NCBI RefSeq assembly: GCF_014698825.1
Contig: NZ_JACJTT010000003.1
Location: 62,001 to 126,000 of the forward strand
Length of the DNA: 64,000 nucleotides
Origin: Richelia sinica FACHB-800
GTDB taxonomy: Bacteria; Cyanobacteriota; Cyanobacteriia; Cyanobacteriales; Nostocaceae
Direction of reading: 5' to 3'
Position 1 is the first letter of the stretch; each line of letters begins with the position of its first letter. Positions 1 through 8,126 of the stretch are shown here, in pieces. Made by a program: the position numbers and the translations under genes. A model generated the notes under the pieces. That model saw only the letters and a program-made list of their open reading frames with translations, was not told the DNA's origin and searched no databases.

Positions 1-51
1 GCAGAATTGACTGCTGGGTGGAAATTTGGTGAATCTATAGAAGGATTTTAA
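1..51 (+). CDS. 3' end of an unidentified gene (partial)
   Basis: The first 16 codons of the window form an open frame ending in TAA at 49-51 (last residues WKFGESIEGF). It is most simply the C-terminus of a gene that starts upstream of the window. The tail is too short to assign a family. The alternative, a chance open frame of 16 codons, cannot be excluded. Confidence 0.35.
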   Translation, partial: AELTAGWKFGESIEGF

Positions 52-223
52 TTATTGATAATATGCAAAAATTTCTGTCTAGAGATTGATTAAATTTTAG
101 TCTATTTTTTTAAATATAAAAACTAGGATAATACACTAATTCAAATGAAGGAGTTGTGTGGGTTATTAGTGGGTTATGAATTGATGACTTAGCCACAATC
201 GTTAAATATTTTGAGGATTGGCA

Positions 224-589
224 ATGAGAAATATCAATTTACTAATATCTTTATTGTTACGTCCGTTGCGGTTTTTAGTTTTGAGTTTGGTTTGTGCTTT
301 CATTATATCATCTGTGGTCTCGCCAGCTTTAGCAATTGGTAGTTATCAAACAGAACCTACAGAAGGAACTACACAATTATTAGAAACACAACGTAAAACT
401 GATGAAGTAGCTAAATCAGCACCTCCATCACTGCGACAAGTCCAAGAGAAATCCAATAAAGGACTAAATGAAGTACAAGGAGACGCAGATATTGATAAAA
501 TGAAGCGACCTGAAAATTCCCAAAGTGCAACAACTGTAGAAGAAGAAGTGGAAACTTTGTTGCAGAAAGTAACAGGCAATAAAAAATAA
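224..589 (+). CDS. small secreted protein of unknown function
   Basis: About 121 residues. The N-terminus has basic residues followed by a hydrophobic stretch (about residues 10-35) ending in SPALA, a credible signal peptide with Ala-X-Ala cleavage. The mature part is hydrophilic, rich in Glu, Lys and Gln, with no recognisable domain. I take ATG 224 as start because GAGG at 213-216 sits 7 bases upstream; an in-frame TTG at 218 lies too close to it. A hairpin at 634-666 follows. It precedes dps and is similar in general build (short, exported, acidic/basic low-complexity tail) to the gene at 47679-48092, which lies in the second stress island, so a stress-related periplasmic role is a guess from context only. 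Confidence 0.6.
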   Translation: MRNINLLISLLLRPLRFLVLSLVCAFIISSVVSPALAIGSYQTEPTEGTTQLLETQRKTDEVAKSAPPSLRQVQEKSNKGLNEVQGDADIDKMKRPENSQSATTVEEEVETLLQKVTGNKK

Positions 590-633
590 GCACAGTTTTA
601 AAAAATCGTTATTTTAGTCGAAATAGCCATAAA

Positions 634-666
634 GATGGTGTGTTTAACGTATGTTGACACACCATC
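634..666. terminator. hairpin downstream of the small secreted protein gene
   Basis: Perfect 10 bp inverted repeat GATGGTGTGT (634-643) and ACACACCATC (657-666) with a 13-base loop, 45 bases after the stop codon at 589 and followed by AAAA then TTTG. It is a likely transcript 3' end for the upstream gene, but without a clean T-run. Confidence 0.5.
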
Positions 667-795
667 AAAATTTGACGGTAAATAAAATCATGATTCAATA
701 GATATTTTGTTTATATTTCTTAGGGTTGATGTTGATTGAGTAGTGAATTTGGGAACTTAGAAGATAAGTAATTTCATAACATTAGGAATGGGAAA

Positions 796-1335
796 ATGCC
801 GAAAATTAATATTGGTTTGTCGGATGAGCAGAGGGAAGGTGTAATTAATTTTCTCAATCAAGATTTAGCAGACGCTTATGTGCTGTTAGTAAAAACTAAA
901 AAATACCATTGGGATGTAATTGGTCCCCAGTTTCGCACATTGCATGAATTGTGGGAAGAACACTATGAAGCCTTAACCGAAACTATTGATGAAATAGCTG
1001 AAAGAATCCGCACTTTAGGTGGTTATCCAGTCGGCACAATGGAAGGGTTTTTAGAAATTGCCACCCTACAAGAACATGCTGGAGAAATTCCCTCAGCTAC
1101 TGGTATGGTTGCCCAATTAGTAGAAGACCATGAAAAAGTTGTACGGAATTTAAGAGAGCACATTAATGGCTGTGCAGAAGAGTTTCATGACCAGGGTACG
1201 GCTGATTTTTTAACTGAATTAATGGAAGAACATGAAGAAATTGCTTGGATGTTGCGTTCCTTTATTGAAGGACAAGCGATAGAACCAAGCGGTCAGCAAA
1301 TAGAAACTCAAGGGAAAACACCCATTGGTGTGTAA
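796..1335 (+). CDS. dps: Dps-family ferritin-like DNA-binding protein
   Basis: 179 residues, the usual Dps length. Dps proteins form dodecamers that oxidise and store iron with peroxide and protect DNA in stress. The signature is visible: [10 protein letters not shown] with [10 protein letters not shown] and DEIAERI at about residues 35-75, carrying the His, Asp and Glu ferroxidase ligands shared between subunits, and a GGYP turn. The C-terminal quarter has a second Glu/His-rich helix ([14 protein letters not shown]). The start ATG 796 is preceded by AGGAATGGG. It is followed 62 bases later by the ChaB-fusion gene on the same strand, so co-transcription is likely. Cyanobacteria carry several Dps paralogues that differ in metal use; which one this is cannot be told from the sequence. 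Confidence 0.93.
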   Translation: MPKINIGLSDEQREGVINFLNQDLADAYVLLVKTKKYHWDVIGPQFRTLHELWEEHYEALTETIDEIAERIRTLGGYPVGTMEGFLEIATLQEHAGEIPSATGMVAQLVEDHEKVVRNLREHINGCAEEFHDQGTADFLTELMEEHEEIAWMLRSFIEGQAIEPSGQQIETQGKTPIGV

Positions 1336-1397
1336 TTGCAGTTAGTAAAAACCGGGAAATTTTGCTTTGTGGAAATGTAAATATAAGGAGTCAGTCT

Positions 1398-2165
1398 GTG
1401 CCAGAAGTTTATCAAGCAGAGCGTACTATTTCAGCCATATTTAAAGAACAAAAACAAGTTGATGATGTGATTCGGCGTTTATTAGACCGGGGTGTTCCTA
1501 GAGACCATATTTCTGTGATGGGTCGCAATTTTCAATCAGAAACCCGCATCGCTGGTTTTATTAGCAAAAGAGATGTGATTTTAGGGGGTTTGAGAACAGG
1601 GGCAATTTTTGGTTCTCTGTTTGGTTCCTTCCTCAGTTTGTTAACTGGTGTGGGTGTTTTATTTATTCCCTTTGTAGGGCCAATTGTAGCCGCAGGGCCA
1701 ATTAGTGCATTATTATTAGGGGCTGCAAGTGGAGCGATCGCTGGTAGTGCGGGTGCTGGCTTAGTATCAGTGTTTACAGCCTTGGGAATGCCAGAAGATA
1801 AAGCCACGGTTTATCAAACTCGGTTGGAAGCAGGAGAATTTATCTTAATGGCTGAAGTGCCAAGTGATCGCGCTGGTGAGTTTCAGTTACTCTTAGAAAG
1901 TGCTGGTGCAGAAGAAATTAATACCCTTGACCAACCTCTAGCACATCCTTGTCCTGGGCCATGTAATAGTCCAGAGGATTTGTCTCCAGAAGTACGTTCT
2001 CATCTTTCACCAGAAGCCCAAACCACTTTTATTAATTGCTATAACACTGTACTGAATCAAACCAAAGATGAATTTACATCGGAGCAATCTGCATGGGATG
2101 CAGTACATCAACAATTTGATGAAGATGAAAATGGTGTGTGGTCAAAGGCTAAAGTCGGTGTTTAA
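1398..2165 (+). CDS. glycine-zipper membrane stress protein with C-terminal ChaB domain
   Basis: 255 residues from GTG 1398, which has AAGGAG at 1385-1390, 7 bases upstream; an in-frame TTG at 1362 lacks a site and would extend into the dps spacer. Residues 5-55 ([18 protein letters not shown]) resemble the heat-induced YflT/general stress 17M N-terminal domain. The middle (about 60-130) is a Gly/Ala-rich hydrophobic stretch able to insert in a membrane. The last ~65 residues (from [18 protein letters not shown] to the end) match the ChaB fold, named after a cation-transport regulator of uncertain function. The fusion and the position behind dps point to a general stress role. The molecular activity is unknown. 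Confidence 0.75.
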   Translation: MPEVYQAERTISAIFKEQKQVDDVIRRLLDRGVPRDHISVMGRNFQSETRIAGFISKRDVILGGLRTGAIFGSLFGSFLSLLTGVGVLFIPFVGPIVAAGPISALLLGAASGAIAGSAGAGLVSVFTALGMPEDKATVYQTRLEAGEFILMAEVPSDRAGEFQLLLESAGAEEINTLDQPLAHPCPGPCNSPEDLSPEVRSHLSPEAQTTFINCYNTVLNQTKDEFTSEQSAWDAVHQQFDEDENGVWSKAKVGV

Positions 2166-2189
2166 CTAATATTAACCAAGTGCTAGATT

Positions 2190-2229
2190 AACAGGCAGAT
2201 TATTTGTGACATCATCACATCTGCCTGTT
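2190..2229. terminator. bidirectional hairpin between convergent genes
   Basis: Perfect 11 bp inverted repeat AACAGGCAGAT (2190-2200) and ATCTGCCTGTT (2219-2229), with an inner TGTGA/TCACA pairing. It lies between the 3' ends of the ChaB-fusion gene (2165) and the GlsB-type gene (2266 on the minus strand), so it can end transcripts from both sides. Confidence 0.6.
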
Positions 2230-2265
2230 GTAATTATCAATTTTAATTACTTTTAATTGCTGATA

Positions 2266-2538
2266 TTAATAAGTTGTGCGTCCAGTAAATAGTCCCCACA
2301 GAAAAATAGCCACAATCGCGCCTATTATAGCCACAATTATCCCTGGAATGCTCAGTGCAGCGGCAGTTAGTTGTAATCTTCCTGTTTCTAAGAGAGTAAC
2401 TATAGTTCCACCGATGACAGCACCGATAATACCTAATACCATGGTACCAAGGATACCACCACCCTGACGACCAGGATAAATAGCTTTAGCGATCGCTCCA
2501 GCAATCAACCCCAAAATTATCCAAGCGATAATGTTCAT
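2266..2538 (-). CDS. GlsB/YeaQ/YmgE-type small stress membrane protein
   Basis: 90 residues with three hydrophobic segments (about 3-20, 30-50 and 62-85). The N-terminus NIIAWIILGLIAGAIAKAI followed by PGRQGGGILGTMVLGIIGA is typical of the transglycosylase-associated family, inner-membrane proteins induced in stationary phase and stress. Despite the family's name no enzymatic activity is established. It converges on the ChaB-fusion gene and extends the stress theme of this end of the window. Start ATG 2538 is the only reasonable one. Confidence 0.85.
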   Translation of the reverse strand: MNIIAWIILGLIAGAIAKAIYPGRQGGGILGTMVLGIIGAVIGGTIVTLLETGRLQLTAAALSIPGIIVAIIGAIVAIFLWGLFTGRTTY

Positions 2539-2680
2539 AATTTAATGCAGTAAACCTGATCACTAAATTAGTAATTGGGTTGCTGGATTCCGTCTATCGC
2601 AGGAAATAGTTATCAAAACTAAAAATTGCCAAAATACTATTTCATCAACCGTTTCAAGTGATTTTTATTCATCATTAATA

Positions 2681-3172
2681 TCAAATATTTAATTCTTGCA
2701 AAGCCAAGCGAATTTGTTCTATGCGTCTGCGGTTCACGCCCAAATCCCACTCGCCAATGCGGGAGGCAGAACGTATATGAATTACGGCTTCATCTGTAGG
2801 TAAATAAAACTCTACATCATCAACAAATTTGAAGATGCGACTTTTAGAAAGTGCATGGATATAGTTATCAGTTTTCTCGATGACTTGTGTCCGTGGCACA
2901 ACTGTGAGGACTTTAAGTAAAGTTTCCCATGCTGTATTGCGGTCTCCGTGATAAACAATAGGTTCAATGGTATGTATAACATCTGCATTTTGGCTCACTA
3001 CGCAGTTGTTTGTCGCTGGACAAGGAGCAAGCGCACCATTATTTACACCCAACCCAGAAGATTCCGCCCATGTGAGAGTAGGAAAGGCAAAACAGAGGCT
3101 TATAGTTAAAAATATAACTGTGAATAAATTTTGCGCTCGTAGGCGTGAAAAAGCTCGAAGTAAGCTGGACAT
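2681..3172 (-). CDS. DUF1499 domain protein, exported
   Basis: 163 residues. The N-terminal part (about 12-37) is a signal peptide ending near TWA. The rest matches DUF1499: a CPATNNCVVS start, then a Trp-containing YHGDRNTAWETLLKVL helix, FKFVDDVEFYLP and the ending IHIRSASRIGEWDLGVNRRRIEQIR, the most conserved part of the family. Function of DUF1499 is unknown; members are thylakoid-lumen or periplasmic in phototrophs. It is transcribed alone, with about 160 bases to the divergent phosphatase gene. Confidence 0.82.
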   Translation of the reverse strand: MSSLLRAFSRLRAQNLFTVIFLTISLCFAFPTLTWAESSGLGVNNGALAPCPATNNCVVSQNADVIHTIEPIVYHGDRNTAWETLLKVLTVVPRTQVIEKTDNYIHALSKSRIFKFVDDVEFYLPTDEAVIHIRSASRIGEWDLGVNRRRIEQIRLALQELNI

Positions 3173-3330
3173 GTAAATTTTTCCCTAATGTTACTGATTA
3201 ATAAATTATTTACAGTTATTCGATTAGTTGGTTACTGGTGCTGTCTTTACACTATACACTGAATGTCTATACTGCTGATTTGACAATTTGATTTTAGAAC
3301 CTTGTTTTAAGTTCATACAGGTTCAAACTG

Positions 3331-5649
3331 ATGATGACAAAGCTGGCTAGATTTCGCTTTAAAAGTATTACCCATCGCTTGATATTTGGTTGTGTGGTAG
3401 CAGCGATCGCTATTTATGGCACTTCCTATTTTCACGGTCGTTATCTGGTGCATAAAAGTGTGGGTATTTGGATGAGTGATTTAGCCAAATCCCGCATTGA
3501 TACGGCAGCTAGGGAAATTGAGGCGACACTGCAAGTTATGGAATGGAAGGTGTTGCTATCTATTCAGGATATGCAAAAATCAGCCGCTACTGCCAATGAC
3601 ATAGAAATTCAGCAATTTTTGCCGCTAGTTAACAGTTTATTTGCACAACAGCCCCAAGTCCAAGCGATCGCCCTCATTGATACCAACAGCATATCTGCAA
3701 CTGCATGGTACGCTGATCGTCAAACCAAAGCCACTACCCTAAGTCCAGCTAAAACTCAAGTTTGGCTCAATCGCTGTCAAATCCAGAGTCACACCCCAGC
3801 TAAGTCAGCATTTTGGACTCCAGCATACACATCCAATCATTCCCATATTGCTTATTGTGTTCCCCTGGAGGCTAGTAATCCAGCTAGTAAGGGTTGGTTA
3901 GTTATGGAGGTAAATTTAGATTGGGTATCTGCTGTCATGGTAAAAAAATTAGCCCAATTCCGTGAAGTAAATTACCTCAAACTAGGCGACCCCTTTGTAT
4001 TATCGTCATCCAATCAACAGTGGATTGTCAAACCACCAAACCCCCAACAAATTCAGTCTTGGTTATCGTCAACAAGTGATATTTCCGGCAACCGTCAAAA
4101 GCATCAAGGTATTTTGATGACCACTGATATCACTTCCACAAACTGGATTATCGGTATTGCTTTTCCTGGAACTAAATTAGAGCAGTTTTATCAGCAATAC
4201 ATCTGGTTGATGATAGCTTCCATGTCCAAGGATATGGTGTTGATGTGTGTCGTCATTGCTTTGATTTCTCAACTGACTACCCGACCACTGCGGCAACTTA
4301 ACGCCAGCACCCAAGAAATGGCTAAGGGCAACCTTGACACCATTTTACCTCCTGTAACTTCCGATGATGAGGTGGGGCGCTTAACCCAATCTTTTCGGCA
4401 AATGCGTGACTCTTTGCAACTGTATATAGTTAATCTGCAAGAGACAACTGCGGCTAAACAAAAACTAGAAAGTGAACTTTCCATTGCTGCCCAAATTCAG
4501 CGCACAATGGTGCCTCGCACCACGGTAGACAGTAGCCCTAATTCACCCTATCAAATATCTGCCCTGCTCAAACCTGCACGGATTGTCGGTGGAGACCTCT
4601 ACGACTTCTTTATGTTAGGAAGCGATCGCCTGTGCATAATTATTGGCGATGTTGCTGACAAAGGATTTCCCGCTGCCTTAATGATGGCACGTACAGTTAC
4701 CCTCATTCGTACCCTCACCCAACCTGACTATAGCCCCCAGAAAATCCTAGAAACGGTCAATCAGGAGTTATGCGCGGAAAATGAAGAATGTTTATTCGTA
4801 ACTGTCTTCTGTGGGGTAATTGAACTCAAACAAGGCAAATTTACCTACGCCAGTGGTGGTCATGATGCACCTTTACTCGTACAAAATCACCTGGTGCAAT
4901 ATCTGGAGTTGGAAACTGGCCCACCCCTGGGACTATACGACGACGCTGAATTTACACAAAGCGAGTCTGTACTTGCCCCTAATGATTTAATTCTCCTTTA
5001 TACTGATGGCATCACAGAAGCAATGAACTCTCAAGGTGAAATATTTTCTGATACCCGGTTAATAGAGATGATGACCTCCTATCCTCCCAATAACCCAGCC
5101 CGTGCAATTCGCACCATTGTGCATTTTTGCCAACAGTTTGTGGGAGATGCACCGCAGTCAGATGATATGACCTTGTTAGCTGTGCAGTATTTACCGTTAA
5201 GTCCTTTTTCTCAAGTAGCAAATGTTATGGAATGGAACCTGACCATCAACAGCGAGTTAACGGAGTTAGAGGCTGTGCGACAGAAGTTAGGGGAGATTTT
5301 GCAAGCTGCTAATTTGACAGTTGAGGTGATTGAAGATGCTCAATTGATAGTTGAAGAGGTGTTAGTCAACATTATTGAATATGGTTATGAAAACCACAGC
5401 GATGGTTTTATTGACTTGCGAATTGAGATGGACAAGCAACATCTGACCATGACCTTTAAAGATAGTGGTAAGCCCTTTAACCCGCTCACAGAGATTACCC
5501 CAGCAGATACCAGTATGGATGATGAAGAGCGATCGCTTGGGGGATTTGGCTTTTTCCTCGTGCAAAAATTGGCACAACAGGTAAACTATGCTTATCTCAA
5601 TGGTCAGAACGTTTTGACCGTCCAGCAAGTGATTACTACCGCAAATTAG
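3331..5649 (+). CDS. membrane SpoIIE/RsbU-type phosphatase fused to anti-sigma-type kinase domain
   Basis: 772 residues. Order: transmembrane helix (about 18-34), extracytoplasmic sensor of Cache type (35-288), second helix (290-313), HAMP (314-367), PP2C-like SpoIIE phosphatase (about 385-620) and a GHKL ATPase of RsbW type (635-770). Metal-binding Asp motifs of the phosphatase are present: GGDLYDFF (about 419), GDVADKG (about 438), YTDGITEA (about 556) and DDMTLL (about 611). The ATPase N-box reads VLVNIIEYGYENH. The STAS protein gene starts 55 bases downstream. Known partner-switching logic: the ATPase phosphorylates the STAS serine and the phosphatase removes it. Having both activities in one membrane receptor suggests a self-contained switch controlled by an external ligand; the output partner is not visible here. 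Confidence 0.9.
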   Translation: MMTKLARFRFKSITHRLIFGCVVAAIAIYGTSYFHGRYLVHKSVGIWMSDLAKSRIDTAAREIEATLQVMEWKVLLSIQDMQKSAATANDIEIQQFLPLVNSLFAQQPQVQAIALIDTNSISATAWYADRQTKATTLSPAKTQVWLNRCQIQSHTPAKSAFWTPAYTSNHSHIAYCVPLEASNPASKGWLVMEVNLDWVSAVMVKKLAQFREVNYLKLGDPFVLSSSNQQWIVKPPNPQQIQSWLSSTSDISGNRQKHQGILMTTDITSTNWIIGIAFPGTKLEQFYQQYIWLMIASMSKDMVLMCVVIALISQLTTRPLRQLNASTQEMAKGNLDTILPPVTSDDEVGRLTQSFRQMRDSLQLYIVNLQETTAAKQKLESELSIAAQIQRTMVPRTTVDSSPNSPYQISALLKPARIVGGDLYDFFMLGSDRLCIIIGDVADKGFPAALMMARTVTLIRTLTQPDYSPQKILETVNQELCAENEECLFVTVFCGVIELKQGKFTYASGGHDAPLLVQNHLVQYLELETGPPLGLYDDAEFTQSESVLAPNDLILLYTDGITEAMNSQGEIFSDTRLIEMMTSYPPNNPARAIRTIVHFCQQFVGDAPQSDDMTLLAVQYLPLSPFSQVANVMEWNLTINSELTELEAVRQKLGEILQAANLTVEVIEDAQLIVEEVLVNIIEYGYENHSDGFIDLRIEMDKQHLTMTFKDSGKPFNPLTEITPADTSMDDEERSLGGFGFFLVQKLAQQVNYAYLNGQNVLTVQQVITTAN

Positions 5650-5704
5650 AATCACCCAATTTCCGCTAAACTACAAATAAATACTTAGTTTTCAAATAAA
5701 ATCT

Positions 5705-6082
5705 ATGTCCTTACAAATTCACGTAGAAGATCATAACTCCAGTATCTTACGTTTATCCTTAGATGGTCGCCTTGATACCACCACAGCCAATGATTTAGAC
5801 AAGTCTATTCACAATAGCTTGACACCTGACACTCAGACAGTAATTTTAAATCTCCAAAACCTCAACTTTATCTCTAGTGCTGGACTCAGAGTCTTGGCTA
5901 AGGTGCGAAAAACCATGAAATCAAGAGAAGGTAAGGTATATTTCATCAATCTTACACCCCAAGTACAGAAAGTATTTGATATTGTCAAAGCTGTTCCCCT
6001 GTCTGAGGTGTTTGTTAGCACTCAAGAATTAGATGCCTACTTGACTGCCATGCAAGCGGAAGTAGGAGGAGAAAGTAATTAG
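5705..6082 (+). CDS. STAS-domain anti-sigma-factor antagonist
   Basis: 125 residues, one STAS domain (residues 3-110). The phosphorylation loop is intact: FISSAGLRVL (residues about 56-65), with SSAGLR containing the serine that RsbW/SpoIIAB-type kinases modify. The downstream helix and VFDIVKAVPLSEVF also fit the family. It lies 55 bases after the phosphatase/kinase fusion on the same strand, so it is the probable substrate of that protein. In other bacteria the unphosphorylated STAS protein binds the anti-sigma factor; in cyanobacteria the final target is often not sigma-related. Confidence 0.9.
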   Translation: MSLQIHVEDHNSSILRLSLDGRLDTTTANDLDKSIHNSLTPDTQTVILNLQNLNFISSAGLRVLAKVRKTMKSREGKVYFINLTPQVQKVFDIVKAVPLSEVFVSTQELDAYLTAMQAEVGGESN

Positions 6083-6189
6083 TAATAAAAGGAAATAAAA
6101 AGCAGTTTTAGCTAACTGATTAACCTGACTCATGATGGAGGGGAATATGGATAATTGATATTATTACCCCAAATTATGAGAATGCAATT

Positions 6190-7572
6190 ATGAATCAATC
6201 TAATTCTAATCATGGCCATCAACAGGGAAATGTCAAAGGAATTACCAGAATTTCTGTCAGTGGTTACAAGTCCCTTTATGATGAGTGCAGTATAGAAGTT
6301 CGGCCATTAACAATTTTGGCAGGTGCTAATAGTTCTGGTAAATCAAGTATCATGCAGCCTTTATTGTTAATGAAACAAACTCTAGAAGCTACTTATGATC
6401 CTGGAGCTTTGTTGTTGAATGGGCCGAATGTTAAGTTTACTTCAGCGGCACAATTATTTTCTAAGTTTCCCGGACTAAAATCTAATAATACATTTACTGT
6501 TGGTATTGAAATATCACGTAATCAGTTTATTAGCAATATATTTACAAATCATAAAAAAGAGGGAATAGATATTGTTAAAATGATCTACAAAGGGGAGGAG
6601 AAAGAGTTCTCTCTTTTGCCTAATATGTTATCAGAAGATATACTCAATATTTTGCCAAAACCTTATATAGAGATATATAACGCTATTCAAGATACAGAAA
6701 CATTAAAAGATAAAACAACATGGGTTGTAGATAGAAGTAGGTGCTTTTTAGAATTCTCATTATCTGCCAAAGAAAAATATAATATTATTTCTCAAAATCC
6801 ATTATTTAACTTATTATATTCCAGTCCTTCTGAAATCTTTGGAAATTATATTCGTGAAATAATCCATGTACCTGGATTAAGGGGTAATCCTGAACGTAAT
6901 TATAAAATTACAGCTATAGGTGATGAATTTCCAGGTACATTTGAAAACTATGTTGCTAGTGTTATTAATCATTGGCAAAAAGGTAAAAGTTCCAAAAATA
7001 TAAAAGAATTATGTTCAGCGCTAGAAACCCTGCGACTAACTTGTAAAGTTCATGCAAGGCAAGTTAATGACACACAAGTTGAGCTTAGAGTTGGTCGTCT
7101 GCCAACCCAGTCCAAATCCAAAGACGATATGGTCAATATAGCCGATGTTGGTTTTGGTGTTTCCCAAACCTTGCCTGTTTTAGTAGCTTTATTAGCAGCA
7201 GAACCGGGGCAATTAGTTTATATTGAACAACCGGAAATTCACCTTCATCCCCGCGCTCAAGTAGCTATGGCGGAAATATTAGCAAATGCGGCAAAACGGG
7301 GTGTAAAAGTAGTGATAGAAACTCATAGTGATAGGTTAATTTTAGCAATTCAATCCTTAGTAGCTGAAGGTAATTTATCGCCAGATTTAGTTAAATTGCA
7401 TTGGTTTACACGTCAAGAAGATGGTATAACAAGAGTCAATAGTGCTGATTTAGATGAAGCTGGTGCTTTTGGAGATTGGCCAGAAGATTTTGGTGATGTT
7501 TCTTTACAACTAGAAAATCGTTATTTAAGTGCTGCGGAAGCTCGTTTAATGCAAGGTATACATGGGGAATAA
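6190..7572 (+). CDS. AAA ATPase, DUF3696 (COG4938-like) type
   Basis: 460 residues. Single-chain ABC/SMC-like ATPase: Walker A GANSSGKS at 45-52, signature-like DVGFGVSQTLPVL at 319-331, Walker B LVYIEQPEIHLHP at 342-354 and switch ETHSDRLI at 377-384. Between Walker A and the signature lies an AT-rich, charged insertion of about 250 residues. The ending (residues 405-455, with FGDWPEDFGD) resembles the DUF3696 tail. The Walker B reads EQPE rather than DEPE, which I recall as usual in this family. The gene overlaps the downstream PIN-like gene by 11 bases, so the two are translationally coupled. Similar OLD/AAA ATPases drive several phage-defence systems (PARIS, Septu, Gabija), which is the basis for suspecting defence; no phage or plasmid genes are nearby. 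Confidence 0.85.
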   Translation: MNQSNSNHGHQQGNVKGITRISVSGYKSLYDECSIEVRPLTILAGANSSGKSSIMQPLLLMKQTLEATYDPGALLLNGPNVKFTSAAQLFSKFPGLKSNNTFTVGIEISRNQFISNIFTNHKKEGIDIVKMIYKGEEKEFSLLPNMLSEDILNILPKPYIEIYNAIQDTETLKDKTTWVVDRSRCFLEFSLSAKEKYNIISQNPLFNLLYSSPSEIFGNYIREIIHVPGLRGNPERNYKITAIGDEFPGTFENYVASVINHWQKGKSSKNIKELCSALETLRLTCKVHARQVNDTQVELRVGRLPTQSKSKDDMVNIADVGFGVSQTLPVLVALLAAEPGQLVYIEQPEIHLHPRAQVAMAEILANAAKRGVKVVIETHSDRLILAIQSLVAEGNLSPDLVKLHWFTRQEDGITRVNSADLDEAGAFGDWPEDFGDVSLQLENRYLSAAEARLMQGIHGE

Positions 7573-8125
7573 AGTAAATTCTAAGCTATTAGTAATTGAT
7601 GCTTCTGTCGCTCGTTCATGTGGTACTAAGGAAGCAACTTATCCAACTTCAGTAAACTGCCGGAATTTTCTTATGGCTGTTCTAGGAATTTGTCATCAAA
7701 TTGTAATGACATCAGACATTAAAAAAGAGTGGGATAAACATCAATCACCATTTGCTCGAAAATGGCTCACTCAAATGGTAGCAAAGAAAAAATTTAAATT
7801 TATATATATTTCTATTGATAATAAATTATGGAGCCAAGTAGAAACTATTGCTGCCAATATAAGTAATAAAAGAATTGAAGCAATGACGAAAGACTTATGT
7901 TTAATAGAAGCAGCATTAGCAACTGATAAAATAGTCATATCATTAGATGATAATACTGCTAGAAAATTTTTTAGTGCAGCATCAGTTCAAATTGATTGTC
8001 TCAAAAATATTGTCTGGGTCAATCCAGATAAAGTGGAAGAAGAAACACCTATTGAATGGTTAAAAAATGGTGCTGAAGTAGAAAGCGATCGCTTGCTCGG
8101 TAACTACAACACCAAAAATGAATGA
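7562..8125 (+). CDS. PIN-like domain protein, probable RNase partner of the AAA ATPase
   Basis: 187 residues. Acidic residues are placed as in PIN nucleases: D13 in LLVIDASVA, E56 in SDIKKEWDKH, D111 in TKDLCLIEAAL and D129/D130 in IVISLDDN. PIN enzymes cut RNA with two metal ions, so single-strand RNase activity is predicted. The start ATG 7562 lies inside the end of the ATPase gene, with AAGG at 7553-7556 five bases before it. The protein is longer than a typical VapC (about 130), with an extra C-terminal part from about 145. No antitoxin-like gene is next to it; the ATPase may hold it in check or deliver it. The PIN assignment rests on motif spacing only. Confidence 0.65.
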   Translation: MGNKVNSKLLVIDASVARSCGTKEATYPTSVNCRNFLMAVLGICHQIVMTSDIKKEWDKHQSPFARKWLTQMVAKKKFKFIYISIDNKLWSQVETIAANISNKRIEAMTKDLCLIEAALATDKIVISLDDNTARKFFSAASVQIDCLKNIVWVNPDKVEEETPIEWLKNGAEVESDRLLGNYNTKNE

Positions 8126-8126
8126 A

